Positions 1-6,461 of a stretch of 8,056 nt of DNA are shown here, piece by piece. Location of the stretch: NCBI GenBank assembly GCA_964563975.1, contig CAZLZJ010000078.1:1-8056 (forward strand), read 5' to 3'. Below the pieces are notes generated by a model. The model was not told where the DNA came from, made no database searches, and worked only from the letters and a program-made list of their open reading frames with translations. The stretch is from JAAYJR01 sp964563975. Lineage in GTDB: Bacteria > Bacteroidota > Bacteroidia > Bacteroidales > Prolixibacteraceae. Each line of letters starts with the position of its first letter. Within the stretch, counting starts at the first letter, position 1. The translations under genes were made by a program, and so were the position numbers.

Positions 1-34
1 TATAACTCAAATTTATAATAAAAATTACTATTTT

Positions 35-1051
35 TCATAAAGTTGGCAATTGTTTATTGTCAGTAAGGGTGGCAACAATTACTGCTTTTATTGTATGAAG
101 CCTGTTTTCTGATTGGTCAAAGACTATTGATGCGCCACTTTCAAAAAGATCGTCAGTTACCTCCATTGAAGTGATTCCAAACTTTTTAAATATCTCTTTT
201 CCTATAATGGTCTCCCGATTGTGAAAAGAGGGCAGGCAGTGCATAAATTTTACATTTTTGTTTTTTGTAAGCGATACAATATTCATATTTACCTGATAGG
301 GCTTAAGAAGATTGATCCGTTCGCTCCAAATTTCATAAGGTTCACCCATCGACACCCACACATCGGTATAGAGGATATCGCAATTTTTTACTGCCTCTTC
401 TATATTTTCAGAAATAAAAATTTTTGCACCTGATGATTTTGAAATTTCCATACACTTTTCCTGTAACTGTTTGTCAGGGTGATATTGATGTGGCGCTGCA
501 ATTCTAAAATCCATTCCTGTAAGTGAAGCACCTTCCATAAGAGAGTTGGCCATATTGTTGCAGGCATGGCCCAGATAACAAAATTTTACTTGCGAAAATG
601 GTTTACCGGTATGTTCTCTGATAGTAAGCAAATCGGCTAAAACCTGTGTTGGATGGAACTTATCGGTTAATCCATTCCAAACCGGTACACCTGAATACTT
701 TCCAAGTTGTTCTGCAATATTCTGACTGAAACCGCGATATTCAATTCCGTCATACATTCTGCCAAGCACTCTTGCTGTGTCTTTAACAGACTCTTTATGT
801 CCGGTTTGCGAATCTTTGGGACCAAAGTAAGTAACATTGGCTCCCTGGTCATAACAGGAGACTTCAAATGCCGATCGTGTTCTGGTTGAAGGTTTTTCAA
901 ATATCAAAATAATATTTTTTCCCTTAAGCATTTTTTTTTCCTTACCGGTTTTTTTTGCATTTTTGAGAAAAGCTGACAGGTCAAGCAAGAAGTATATCTC
1001 TTCAGCTGAAAAGTCTTGCAACTTTAGAAAGTTTTTGTTCTTTAAGTTCAT
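35..1051 (-). CDS. argF: Ornithine carbamoyltransferase
   Basis: Cytoplasmic enzyme that joins carbamoyl phosphate to L-ornithine to give L-citrulline and phosphate, the sixth step of arginine synthesis. The 338-residue protein has the carbamoyl-phosphate loop STRTR (residues 55-59), a GHKES segment (84-88), FHPTQ (132-136), the ornithine-binding loop DVWVSMG (230-236), HCLPSFH (271-277) and the C-terminal ENRLHTIKA helix. Motif spacing closely follows the E. coli ArgI/ArgF type of about 334 residues. The frame stays open to an ATG at 1081, but I chose the ATG at 1051: it gives family-typical motif numbering, and a -7 promoter element overlaps the upstream ATG. There is no clear Shine-Dalgarno. 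The gene stands alone on this strand in the window, divergent from ftsK. The SMG loop argues for ornithine, rather than the N-succinyl- or N-acetylornithine used by related transcarbamylases. A catabolic ArcB role cannot be excluded, but no arcA or arcC is adjacent. Confidence 0.93.
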   Translation of the reverse strand: MNLKNKNFLKLQDFSAEEIYFLLDLSAFLKNAKKTGKEKKMLKGKNIILIFEKPSTRTRSAFEVSCYDQGANVTYFGPKDSQTGHKESVKDTARVLGRMYDGIEYRGFSQNIAEQLGKYSGVPVWNGLTDKFHPTQVLADLLTIREHTGKPFSQVKFCYLGHACNNMANSLMEGASLTGMDFRIAAPHQYHPDKQLQEKCMEISKSSGAKIFISENIEEAVKNCDILYTDVWVSMGEPYEIWSERINLLKPYQVNMNIVSLTKNKNVKFMHCLPSFHNRETIIGKEIFKKFGITSMEVTDDLFESGASIVFDQSENRLHTIKAVIVATLTDNKQLPTL

Positions 1052-1074
1052 TATTTTTCTGATGAAATAAAAAA

Positions 1075-1082
1075 CAAACATA
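1075..1082 (-). promoter_or_regulatory. -7 promoter element for argF
   Basis: The minus strand reads TATGTTTG, an exact match to the Bacteroidetes -7 consensus TAnnTTTG. Transcription would begin near 1068-1070, giving a leader of roughly 18 nt before the ATG at 1051. No good TTG/TTTG -33 box is visible at the expected spacing. The element overlaps the more upstream in-frame ATG (1079-1081), which would therefore not be in the mRNA. Confidence 0.55.
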
Positions 1083-1161
1083 ATGATTTGATACAGAAAA
1101 GATATATGTAATCTATTTTTTATCCTGTTAACATTAAATCTGTCAGGTGAATTTTTTTAAT

Positions 1162-1169
1162 TAAATTTG
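1162..1169 (+). promoter_or_regulatory. -7 promoter element for ftsK-lolA
   Basis: TAAATTTG matches the Bacteroidetes -7 consensus TAnnTTTG exactly. It lies 23 bp before the ftsK ATG, so the predicted transcript starts around 1175 with a leader of about 18 nt. The -33 region is weak; the best candidate is TCTG at 1139-1142, with a spacer of about 19 bp. It would drive ftsK and the closely following lolA. Confidence 0.5.
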
Positions 1170-1192
1170 CACATATTTTAAGTGGCACCTGT

Positions 1193-3589
1193 ATGGCAAT
1201 AAAATCCAAAAAGTTTGAAAATAAAAACCGTAAAAAGAGAGGGTCACGCGATAGTTTTTTTGCTAGTGAGAAGTTTAAATTTATATTTGGGATCTTTATT
1301 TTTCTTATTGCTGCATATTTACTGATCGCATTTATTTCTTTTCTATTCTATGGTTCTGATGATCACAGTAAGTTGGATCTTCCCCGGAAAGAGCTTTTAT
1401 GGAATTCTGATATAAATGTATCCAATAAAGCAGGAAAAACCGGTGCATATCTTTCTGAGTTGATTATGAACAGAGGTTTTGGGTTTGCATCGTTTCTTTT
1501 TATATACCTCCTTTCAATAACAAGTCTGAAAGTTTTGGGACGCAAAGTTGCAAAATATAAAAGCAGGCTGGTTTTTAGTTTGATATTATTGATATGGATT
1601 TCAATTTTCCTGGGATTTGTTTTTCCTAAAACGGATGCTGCTTCCTATATATACCCCGGAGGGCAGTATGGATTTATTTTAAGCACCTGGCTTAGTTCAC
1701 TTTTAGGTGACCCCGGGGTGATACTGTTGCTTTTTATTTCAGGACTTACTATTATTATTGTAAAGTCCGATGGTGTTTATAAAAAAATTAAATCTTTATT
1801 CCGAAGAAAAGAAAAATATGAAAAGTTGTCAGAGCAGCCGGATAATGATAAAAAAACAGAAGTTAAAGAGTCTGTATCCAAAATTATTGATGGTGACAAA
1901 GATGTCGTAGAGGCTCTGTTTGATCCTGACGGAGCCGCAAGTAAAAACGATAAAATATTTGGGAAGGAGACAGCAGAAGATTATTATAATGATGAGATTG
2001 ACAATGAGGAAGAGGGTCCGGAACTTACCGTTCAGAAAATTGATGAGGAGGAAGGAGATGAAGAGTATAAAGCCGGCGGGCAAGGGGAGTATGACCCGAC
2101 ATTGGAGTTATCACGGTTTAAATTTCCCACACTTGACCTTTTACAGGATCACAGTTCAGATAATGCAGAGGTAAGTAATGAAGAGCTGATCGCCAATAAA
2201 AATAAGATTGTAGAAACCCTTAGACATTATAAAATTGAAATTACAAAGATCAGGGCTACTATCGGTCCTACAATAACTCTTTATGAAATTGTTCCTGCAC
2301 CGGGTATCCGGATTGCAAAGATCAAAAATTTAGAAGATGATATAGCACTTAGCCTGGCTGCTTTGGGAATCAGAATTATTGCACCGATTCCCGGCAGGGG
2401 AACAATAGGAATTGAGGTGCCGAATCAAAATCCGGAAATTGTCTCAATGCGCTCAATCCTTGGTTCCAGGAGGTTTCAGGAGAGTGTTGCCGAACTTCCT
2501 GTGGCACTTGGTAAAACAATATCTAACGAGACTTTTATGTTTGATCTTGCAAAGATGCCGCATATTTTGGTTGCAGGTGCTACCGGGCAGGGGAAGTCGG
2601 TCGGGATAAATGTCATTATTACTTCACTTTTATATAAAAAGCACCCTTCGCAACTTAAGTTTGTTTTTGTAGATCCCAAAAAAGTGGAACTTACCTTATA
2701 CTCTTCCTTGGAAAAGCACTATCTGGCAAAGTTGCCTAACGACGATGAACCGGTTGTTACTGATATACAGAAGGTGAAGTATACGTTAAACTCTATTAAC
2801 ATAGAGATGGATCAAAGGTATGATCTTTTGAAAATGGCACATTCAAGGAATGCAAAGGAGTATAATAAAAAGTTTATTCAAAGAAAGCTTAACCCTGAAA
2901 AGGGACATAAATATATGCCATATATAGTTATTATTATTGATGAGTTTGCAGATTTAATAATGACTGCAGGTAAAGAAATTGAGCTTCCCATTGCCAGAAT
3001 TGCCCAATTGGCAAGGGCTGTGGGAATACATATGATAATAGCCACACAAAGGCCTTCCACAAATATTATTACAGGTGTAATTAAAGCCAACTTCCCTGCC
3101 CGTATTGCTTTTAAAGTGGCATCAATGATAGATTCACGTACAATCTTAGATACACCCGGAGCTAATCAGCTTATCGGGAAAGGTGATATGCTGATTGCAT
3201 CAGGAGGAGATATAACCCGTATTCAATGTGCTTTTGTTGATACTCCCGAAATTGAGACAATTTGCTCATTTATTTCCGGACAGCAAGGTTATCCGACTGC
3301 TTTTATGCTGCCTGAATATAGTGAAGACGATGAGGCAGTGCCCGGGGATGTTGATCTGAACAACAGGGATGAGCTTTTTGATGATGCCGCAAGAGTGGTG
3401 GTAATGAATCAAATAGGTTCAACATCGATGATTCAAAGAAGGTTCTCGATAGGTTATAACAGAGCCGGTCGTATTATGGATCAGTTAGAGGCGGCAGGAG
3501 TTGTCGGCCCCAGTGAAGGAAGCAAACCCCGGCAAGTACTTATACAAGATGAATATAGTTTGGAACATTTATTGAATGGTTTAAATTAA
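1193..3589 (+). CDS. ftsK: DNA translocase FtsK/SpoIIIE
   Basis: Septum-anchored, ATP-driven double-stranded DNA pump that clears the chromosome terminus from the closing division site and activates Xer recombination at dif. The 798-residue protein starts with a basic cytoplasmic tail, then four predicted membrane segments (about 30-53, 96-115, 126-144, 160-190). A short, strongly acidic linker (about 192-320) follows, then the motor: Walker A GATGQGKS at 462-469 and Walker B IIIIDE ending at D583-E584, with TQRPS downstream. The C-terminal gamma winged-helix domain (about 725-798) contains QRRFSIGYNRAGR, the region that reads the orienting KOPS sequences and contacts XerD. All domains are present. 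The linker is far shorter than in E. coli FtsK and closer to SpoIIIE-sized proteins. The gene is followed after 10 nt by lolA. No Shine-Dalgarno precedes the ATG. Confidence 0.97.
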   Translation: MAIKSKKFENKNRKKRGSRDSFFASEKFKFIFGIFIFLIAAYLLIAFISFLFYGSDDHSKLDLPRKELLWNSDINVSNKAGKTGAYLSELIMNRGFGFASFLFIYLLSITSLKVLGRKVAKYKSRLVFSLILLIWISIFLGFVFPKTDAASYIYPGGQYGFILSTWLSSLLGDPGVILLLFISGLTIIIVKSDGVYKKIKSLFRRKEKYEKLSEQPDNDKKTEVKESVSKIIDGDKDVVEALFDPDGAASKNDKIFGKETAEDYYNDEIDNEEEGPELTVQKIDEEEGDEEYKAGGQGEYDPTLELSRFKFPTLDLLQDHSSDNAEVSNEELIANKNKIVETLRHYKIEITKIRATIGPTITLYEIVPAPGIRIAKIKNLEDDIALSLAALGIRIIAPIPGRGTIGIEVPNQNPEIVSMRSILGSRRFQESVAELPVALGKTISNETFMFDLAKMPHILVAGATGQGKSVGINVIITSLLYKKHPSQLKFVFVDPKKVELTLYSSLEKHYLAKLPNDDEPVVTDIQKVKYTLNSINIEMDQRYDLLKMAHSRNAKEYNKKFIQRKLNPEKGHKYMPYIVIIIDEFADLIMTAGKEIELPIARIAQLARAVGIHMIIATQRPSTNIITGVIKANFPARIAFKVASMIDSRTILDTPGANQLIGKGDMLIASGGDITRIQCAFVDTPEIETICSFISGQQGYPTAFMLPEYSEDDEAVPGDVDLNNRDELFDDAARVVVMNQIGSTSMIQRRFSIGYNRAGRIMDQLEAAGVVGPSEGSKPRQVLIQDEYSLEHLLNGLN

Positions 3590-3599
3590 AATTTAATAT

Positions 3600-4250
3600 A
3601 TGAGAAGAATTTCGGTAATTTTTGGCCTTATCCTGATATTTTTTGCAGGCAATGCGCAACAGGACATAAAAGCCAGGCAGATATTGGAAGAGGTGAGTAA
3701 AAAAACTTTGTCGTATAAAACTATTTCTGCCGACTTTGTTTTTTCCATGGAAAATAAGGAGATGGATATAAATGAAAAAAATGAAGGGTCTTTAAAGATG
3801 AATGGCCAAAAGTATGTCGTAGACCTTCCCGCTATTGGTATTAAAGTTTTTTCGGATGGACAAACAGTCTGGAATTATATGGCAGACGGGAATCAGGTTA
3901 CCATTTCAAATGCAGGTGACAACGGAAATGAATTCCCGGATCCGTCATCTGTTTTTAGTATATATGAAAAAGGATTTATTTCAAAATTTGCCGGTGAAAG
4001 GAGAGAGGGTAATAAAAACTTTTATCAGATAGAACTGACACCCGAAAAACAGGGTTCTGATATACATAAGATAATTATAGATATTGATAAAGAAGCCTTG
4101 ATGGTTAGCTCAGCGCGTTTTTACAGCTCAGATGGAAATTTATATGGGGTTGAAATTAAAAAGCTAAGTACTGATGTTAATATTCCGGACACTTTCTTTG
4201 TGTTTAATATAAGTGAATATAAGGATATTGAAGTTATAGATTTCCGGTAA
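3600..4250 (+). CDS. lolA: LolA-like outer-membrane lipoprotein carrier
   Basis: Periplasmic chaperone expected to take lipoproteins from the LolCDE exporter and carry them to the outer membrane. The 216-residue precursor has a Sec signal peptide (basic MRR, hydrophobic core 4-16, likely cleavage after GNA at residue 19). The mature part fits the LolA fold: an N-terminal helix (ILEEVSKKTLSYKTISADF) followed by alternating strands, with the recognisable segment SDGQTVWNY near the middle. Length is typical. In my hand alignment, the strand that carries Arg43 in mature E. coli LolA reads NGQKYVV and has no arginine. The gene begins 10 nt after ftsK and is probably co-transcribed with it; the ftsK-lolA neighbourhood is also seen in E. 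coli. It converges on aroQ. Another LolA-fold periplasmic protein is possible, but the context favours LolA. Confidence 0.85.
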   Translation: MRRISVIFGLILIFFAGNAQQDIKARQILEEVSKKTLSYKTISADFVFSMENKEMDINEKNEGSLKMNGQKYVVDLPAIGIKVFSDGQTVWNYMADGNQVTISNAGDNGNEFPDPSSVFSIYEKGFISKFAGERREGNKNFYQIELTPEKQGSDIHKIIIDIDKEALMVSSARFYSSDGNLYGVEIKKLSTDVNIPDTFFVFNISEYKDIEVIDFR

Positions 4251-4251
4251 A

Positions 4252-4282
4252 AGACAACTTTGTGAACCGGTGTCTCTTTTTT
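4252..4282 (+). terminator. Possible bidirectional terminator between lolA and aroQ
   Basis: AGACA at 4252-4256 can pair with TGTCT at 4271-4275. On the plus strand the stem is followed by C and six T (4277-4282). On the minus strand the same stem is followed by TTTT, so it could end both the lolA and the aroQ transcripts. The stem is only 5 bp, so this is a weak terminator by eye. A competing 5-bp stem, CCGGT (4244-4248) with ACCGG (4266-4270), overlaps it. Confidence 0.4.
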
Positions 4283-4306
4283 GGGTTTACTATATTCCGG
4301 CTTAAT

Positions 4307-4729
4307 TTAATCGTTTGATATGAAGCTGATAATGGCAAGTCTGTATGAATCAAGGCCGAATCCCATAATGCACCCTTTACATGCCGGTCCTATCATTGAT
4401 TTATGCCTGAACTCTTCACGGGTGAGGATATTGGAAATATGAACTTCAACAGCTTTTACGGGAACAGACGATATGGCATCTCTTATTGCAACAGATGTAT
4501 GGGTATAGGCTCCGGCATTAATGATTATTCCATCGAAAGTGGATCTTGATTCGTGTATTTTATTTATTATTTCTCCCTCAATATTTGATTGGTAATACTG
4601 AAGATTTATTTCAGGAAAATCAGAAACCAGTTTTTTATAATAAGAATCAAAAGACTCTTTTCCATATATGCTTTGCTCTCTTATTCCCAGAAGGTTTAAA
4701 TTGGGACCGTTGATAATTAATAGATTCAT
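4307..4729 (-). CDS. aroQ: 3-dehydroquinate dehydratase, type II
   Basis: Cytoplasmic shikimate-pathway enzyme that converts 3-dehydroquinate to 3-dehydroshikimate by the type II (enolate) mechanism, normally as a dodecamer. The 140-residue protein has the usual length. The N-terminal signature GPNLNLLGIRE (8-18) is followed by the catalytic Tyr22, with Arg17 in the mobile lid. NAGAYTHTS (71-79) provides the substrate-binding Asn71 and His77, EVHISN (95-100) the catalytic His97, and FRHKS (107-111) the binding Arg108. All expected active-site residues are present. The ATG at 4729 is supported because the signature begins only a few residues after it; there is no usable Shine-Dalgarno. It is convergent with lolA and divergent from the fragment and xerD to its right. 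No exact TAnnTTTG lies upstream; the closest is TAGTTTTC on the minus strand at 4788-4795, with one mismatch. Confidence 0.96.
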   Translation of the reverse strand: MNLLIINGPNLNLLGIREQSIYGKESFDSYYKKLVSDFPEINLQYYQSNIEGEIINKIHESRSTFDGIIINAGAYTHTSVAIRDAISSVPVKAVEVHISNILTREEFRHKSMIGPACKGCIMGFGLDSYRLAIISFISND

Positions 4730-4828
4730 CTCTCTGCGGTTTTGAAATTGTTTTTTTATTGTTTTTATTTCACTGTAAATAGAATGAGAAAACTAAATTA
4801 GCAAAAAACTATTGTTAAAGCAGGAAAC

Positions 4829-4836
4829 TAATTTTG
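4829..4836 (+). promoter_or_regulatory. Possible -7 promoter element upstream of the 4917 reading frame
   Basis: TAATTTTG fits the Bacteroidetes -7 consensus TAnnTTTG. A TTG occurs at 4812-4814, but its 14-bp spacer is shorter than expected for a -33 box. It would give a leader of about 75 nt before the ATG at 4917. In DNA this AT-rich a chance match is quite possible. Confidence 0.3.
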
Positions 4837-4903
4837 ATTTTCAATAATTATTGTACTTTTATCTGCAGTAATGAGTATTTTAATATTAATTAAATTAATC
4901 ATT

Positions 4904-4910
4904 GGGAGGA
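4904..4910 (+). promoter_or_regulatory. Strong Shine-Dalgarno before the ATG at 4917
   Basis: GGGAGGA ends 6 bases before the ATG at 4917, an almost ideal ribosome binding site. It is the only strong one in the window, the other genes having none. It places the start at 4917 rather than at the in-frame TTG at 4902, which lies just before and partly within the GGGAGG sequence. Confidence 0.6.
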
Positions 4911-4916
4911 CCGATT

Positions 4917-5147
4917 ATGACAGTAAAGCATTATTTTAACCTGCGTCAGTTTACAGGAACTGCTGCAGCTGTATCCGGAGGAATATCATTACCGGCAACA
5001 GATATATTTGGTACATACCGCTTTGCATCCCCCGATGAGCTCCCGTCAACTCCATATTTTTGGTATCTTAAATCACCTGACAGGCCCTTTGTTAATTTAC
5101 AAAATAAAATAGTAACTTTTTTTTATAGTAACTTTATATCTGTTTAA
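4917..5147 (+). pseudogene. Probable N-terminal remnant of an exported (Tat-like) protein
   Basis: I do not recognise this as a known family. The frame gives 76 residues. Residues 8-31 resemble the twin-arginine signal peptides of Bacteroidetes secreted enzymes: LRQFTGTAAAVSGG and then a small-residue stretch ending near DIFG, but with Leu-Arg where the motif needs Arg-Arg. The next 30 residues (ASPDELPSTPYFWYLKSPDRP) look like normal protein with ordinary codon use. From about 5095 the DNA turns into AT-rich runs, and the frame ends in low-complexity VTFFYSNFISV. A good Shine-Dalgarno, a signal-like N-terminus and an abrupt loss of coding character suggest the start of a larger gene whose remainder was deleted. 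No continuation is visible in the other frames before xerD. A genuine small exported protein is the alternative. Confidence 0.5.
5109..5135 (+). repeat. Short direct repeat, ATAGTAACTTT twice
   Basis: The 11-mer ATAGTAACTTT occurs at 5109-5119 and again at 5125-5135, a period of 16 bp separated by a T-run. It lies at the degenerate 3' end of the 4917 reading frame. It may reflect slippage or mark a deletion junction; a regulatory role cannot be shown. Confidence 0.6.
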
Positions 5148-5294
5148 ACGTATTAAACAACATAATATAATGTATTTAAAATAGAATTGGGAAAAACTAT
5201 TTTAATGTAAGCTGCATTTTGTGGTGTAAAAAACTTGAAGCAATATATATTTATTTGAAATTATTAATTAAAATCTTTAATATTTTATATACAG
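5148..5294. other. AT-rich intergenic region upstream of xerD
   Basis: This 147-bp stretch lies between the remnant and xerD and holds no gene. It has a 14-bp near-palindrome, ACATAATATAATGT (5160-5173), with one mismatched pair. The closest promoter match for xerD is TTTATTTG at 5250-5257, one mismatch from TAnnTTTG, with no -33 box at the right distance. No Shine-Dalgarno is visible before the xerD ATG. Confidence 0.5.
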
Positions 5295-6194
5295 ATGAAA
5301 TGGGAAACCGGAAAAAAAGGGTATGAAAGTTACCTGAAACTTGAGAAGTCACTTTCGCAGAATTCTATAGCAGCCTATATAAACGATATTAATAAACTAA
5401 CTTATTTTTTGGATGCCAGATATAAAAGAGTTACACCTGAAAAGGTAAAATTGGAGCATCTTACAAGTTTTGTGGAGTGGTTAAATGAAAAAGGGGTCAG
5501 CCCCCGAACCCAGGCAAGAACTATTTCGGGCATAAAATCTTTTTTTAAATATCTTCTTATTGAAGAAAAAATTTCAAGTGACCCGACTGCATTGCTGGAG
5601 TCACCTAAAATAGGGAGAAAGCTTCCCGATATCCTCACTATGGAGGAGATAGATAAACTTATTGATGCTATATCTCTTGAAAAGCCTGAAGGGCAAAGAA
5701 ATAAAGCGATGCTTGAAACATTGTACAGCTGTGGTTTAAGAGTCTCGGAGCTTGTTAACCTGAAGTTGACAAATCTCCATTTTGATCAGGGATTTGTAAA
5801 AATTGAAGGCAAGGCAGGTAAAGAGCGTTTGGTCCCTGTTAGCAGCAGGGCGGAGGAGGAGATAACAAAATATATTGAAAGCTATCGTAATAAGTTAAAA
5901 GTTCAGAAAGAGAGTGAAAATATTTTGTTTTTAAACAGAAGAGGGCAGCAGTTAAGCAGGGTTATGATTTTTACTATAATAAAGAATCTTGTTGCCAAGA
6001 CCGGTTTAAAGAAAAAGGTCAGTCCGCATACCTTTAGACACTCTTTTGCAACACACCTTATTAATGGTGGTGCCGATCTTAGGGCAGTGCAAGAGATGCT
6101 GGGGCATGAGTCGATTCTGACAACAGAAATATATACTCATCTTGACCGCGATTACTTAAAAGATACAATTAATCAGTATCATCCCAGATCTTGA
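5295..6194 (+). CDS. xerD: Tyrosine recombinase XerD
   Basis: Cytoplasmic site-specific recombinase that, with a partner Xer protein and FtsK, resolves chromosome dimers at dif. The 299-residue length is typical (E. coli XerD 298). The N-terminal SAM-like core-binding domain spans about 1-95 (SLSQNSIAAYINDINKL, then SPRTQARTISGIKSFFKYL). The C-terminal catalytic domain has the full set of active-site residues: Arg149 (CGLRVSEL), Lys173 (GKAGKER), His245 and Arg248 (HTFRH), His271 (LGHES) and nucleophile Tyr280 (EIYTHL). Each is one position beyond its E. coli XerD counterpart. No integrase-type extension or mobile-element context is present, so this is the housekeeping enzyme rather than a phage or transposon integrase. 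XerD rather than XerC follows from overall resemblance and is the less certain part. It probably forms its own transcript. Confidence 0.92.
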   Translation: MKWETGKKGYESYLKLEKSLSQNSIAAYINDINKLTYFLDARYKRVTPEKVKLEHLTSFVEWLNEKGVSPRTQARTISGIKSFFKYLLIEEKISSDPTALLESPKIGRKLPDILTMEEIDKLIDAISLEKPEGQRNKAMLETLYSCGLRVSELVNLKLTNLHFDQGFVKIEGKAGKERLVPVSSRAEEEITKYIESYRNKLKVQKESENILFLNRRGQQLSRVMIFTIIKNLVAKTGLKKKVSPHTFRHSFATHLINGGADLRAVQEMLGHESILTTEIYTHLDRDYLKDTINQYHPRS

Positions 6195-6347
6195 CTATCT
6201 GCTTGTATATCTGTCATTTGTAATATATTCATTTTGGTTTTTATTGCCGGTGGGAGTTGGTGATTTGTATTCCCGAAAAATTCTTATGAATTACAAAAAA
6301 ACAGTTTTACCCTCAACTTTGTGATAATTTGTTAAGATATTGTTTAT

Positions 6348-6369
6348 TTTATTACATAAATGTGGTAAA
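6348..6369. promoter_or_regulatory. Dyad symmetry upstream of the pckA promoter, possible operator
   Basis: Arms TTTATTACAT (6348-6357) and ATGTGGTAAA (6360-6369) flank a central AA. They are perfect inverted repeats except for two adjacent T-G oppositions. The centre (6358.5) is about 60 bp upstream of the inferred pckA transcription start, where class I activators of the CRP/FNR family often bind. The binding protein is unknown. Confidence 0.4.
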
Positions 6370-6404
6370 TAAGGGTGTTTAGTATAAAAACTGGCAATAA
6401 ACTA

Positions 6405-6412
6405 TATTTTTG
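6405..6412 (+). promoter_or_regulatory. -7 promoter element for pckA
   Basis: TATTTTTG matches TAnnTTTG exactly and lies 49 bp before the pckA ATG. Transcription would start near 6418, giving a leader of about 44 nt. The -33 region offers only GTTTAG (6377-6382), a poor match. No Shine-Dalgarno precedes the ATG at 6462. Confidence 0.5.
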
Positions 6413-6461
6413 TTTCTGTTTAATATTTTCTAGTTAATTTTTTAGATAATAGCTGACAGAT

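Larger units (their letters stand above)
6195..6461. other. Intergenic regulatory region between xerD and pckA
   Basis: This 267-bp gap holds no gene. It contains the pckA promoter element and a dyad, both listed separately. A weak inverted repeat pairs TTTGTATTC (6264-6272) with GAATTACAAA (6288-6297), with one bulged base. The same right arm can also pair with TTTGTAAT at 6217-6224. I see no convincing terminator for xerD. Confidence 0.5.

Noticed and set aside
221..433. 70-residue plus-strand frame within argF
   Set aside because: It is antisense to the conserved SMG and HCLP region of argF and has no start signals.
1052..1081. N-terminal extension of argF from the ATG at 1081
   Set aside because: It adds ten residues absent from the family's usual N-terminus, and its ATG overlaps a -7 promoter element.
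1829..2083. 84-residue minus-strand frame rich in Ile and Phe
   Set aside because: It is antisense to the acidic linker of ftsK. Its hydrophobic look comes from reverse-complemented Glu, Asp and Lys codons.
4902..4916. TTG start of the small reading frame at 4902
   Set aside because: The TTG lies just before and partly in the GGGAGG Shine-Dalgarno that correctly spaces the ATG at 4917.
5155..5180. Possible dif site near xerD
   Set aside because: One side resembles the TTATGTT XerD arm on the minus strand, but the other arm does not fit and the region is simply AT-rich.
5295..6194. Tyrosine recombinase as a sign of a mobile element
   Set aside because: Length and motifs fit housekeeping XerD, and there are no tRNA, att repeats, excisionase or phage genes nearby.
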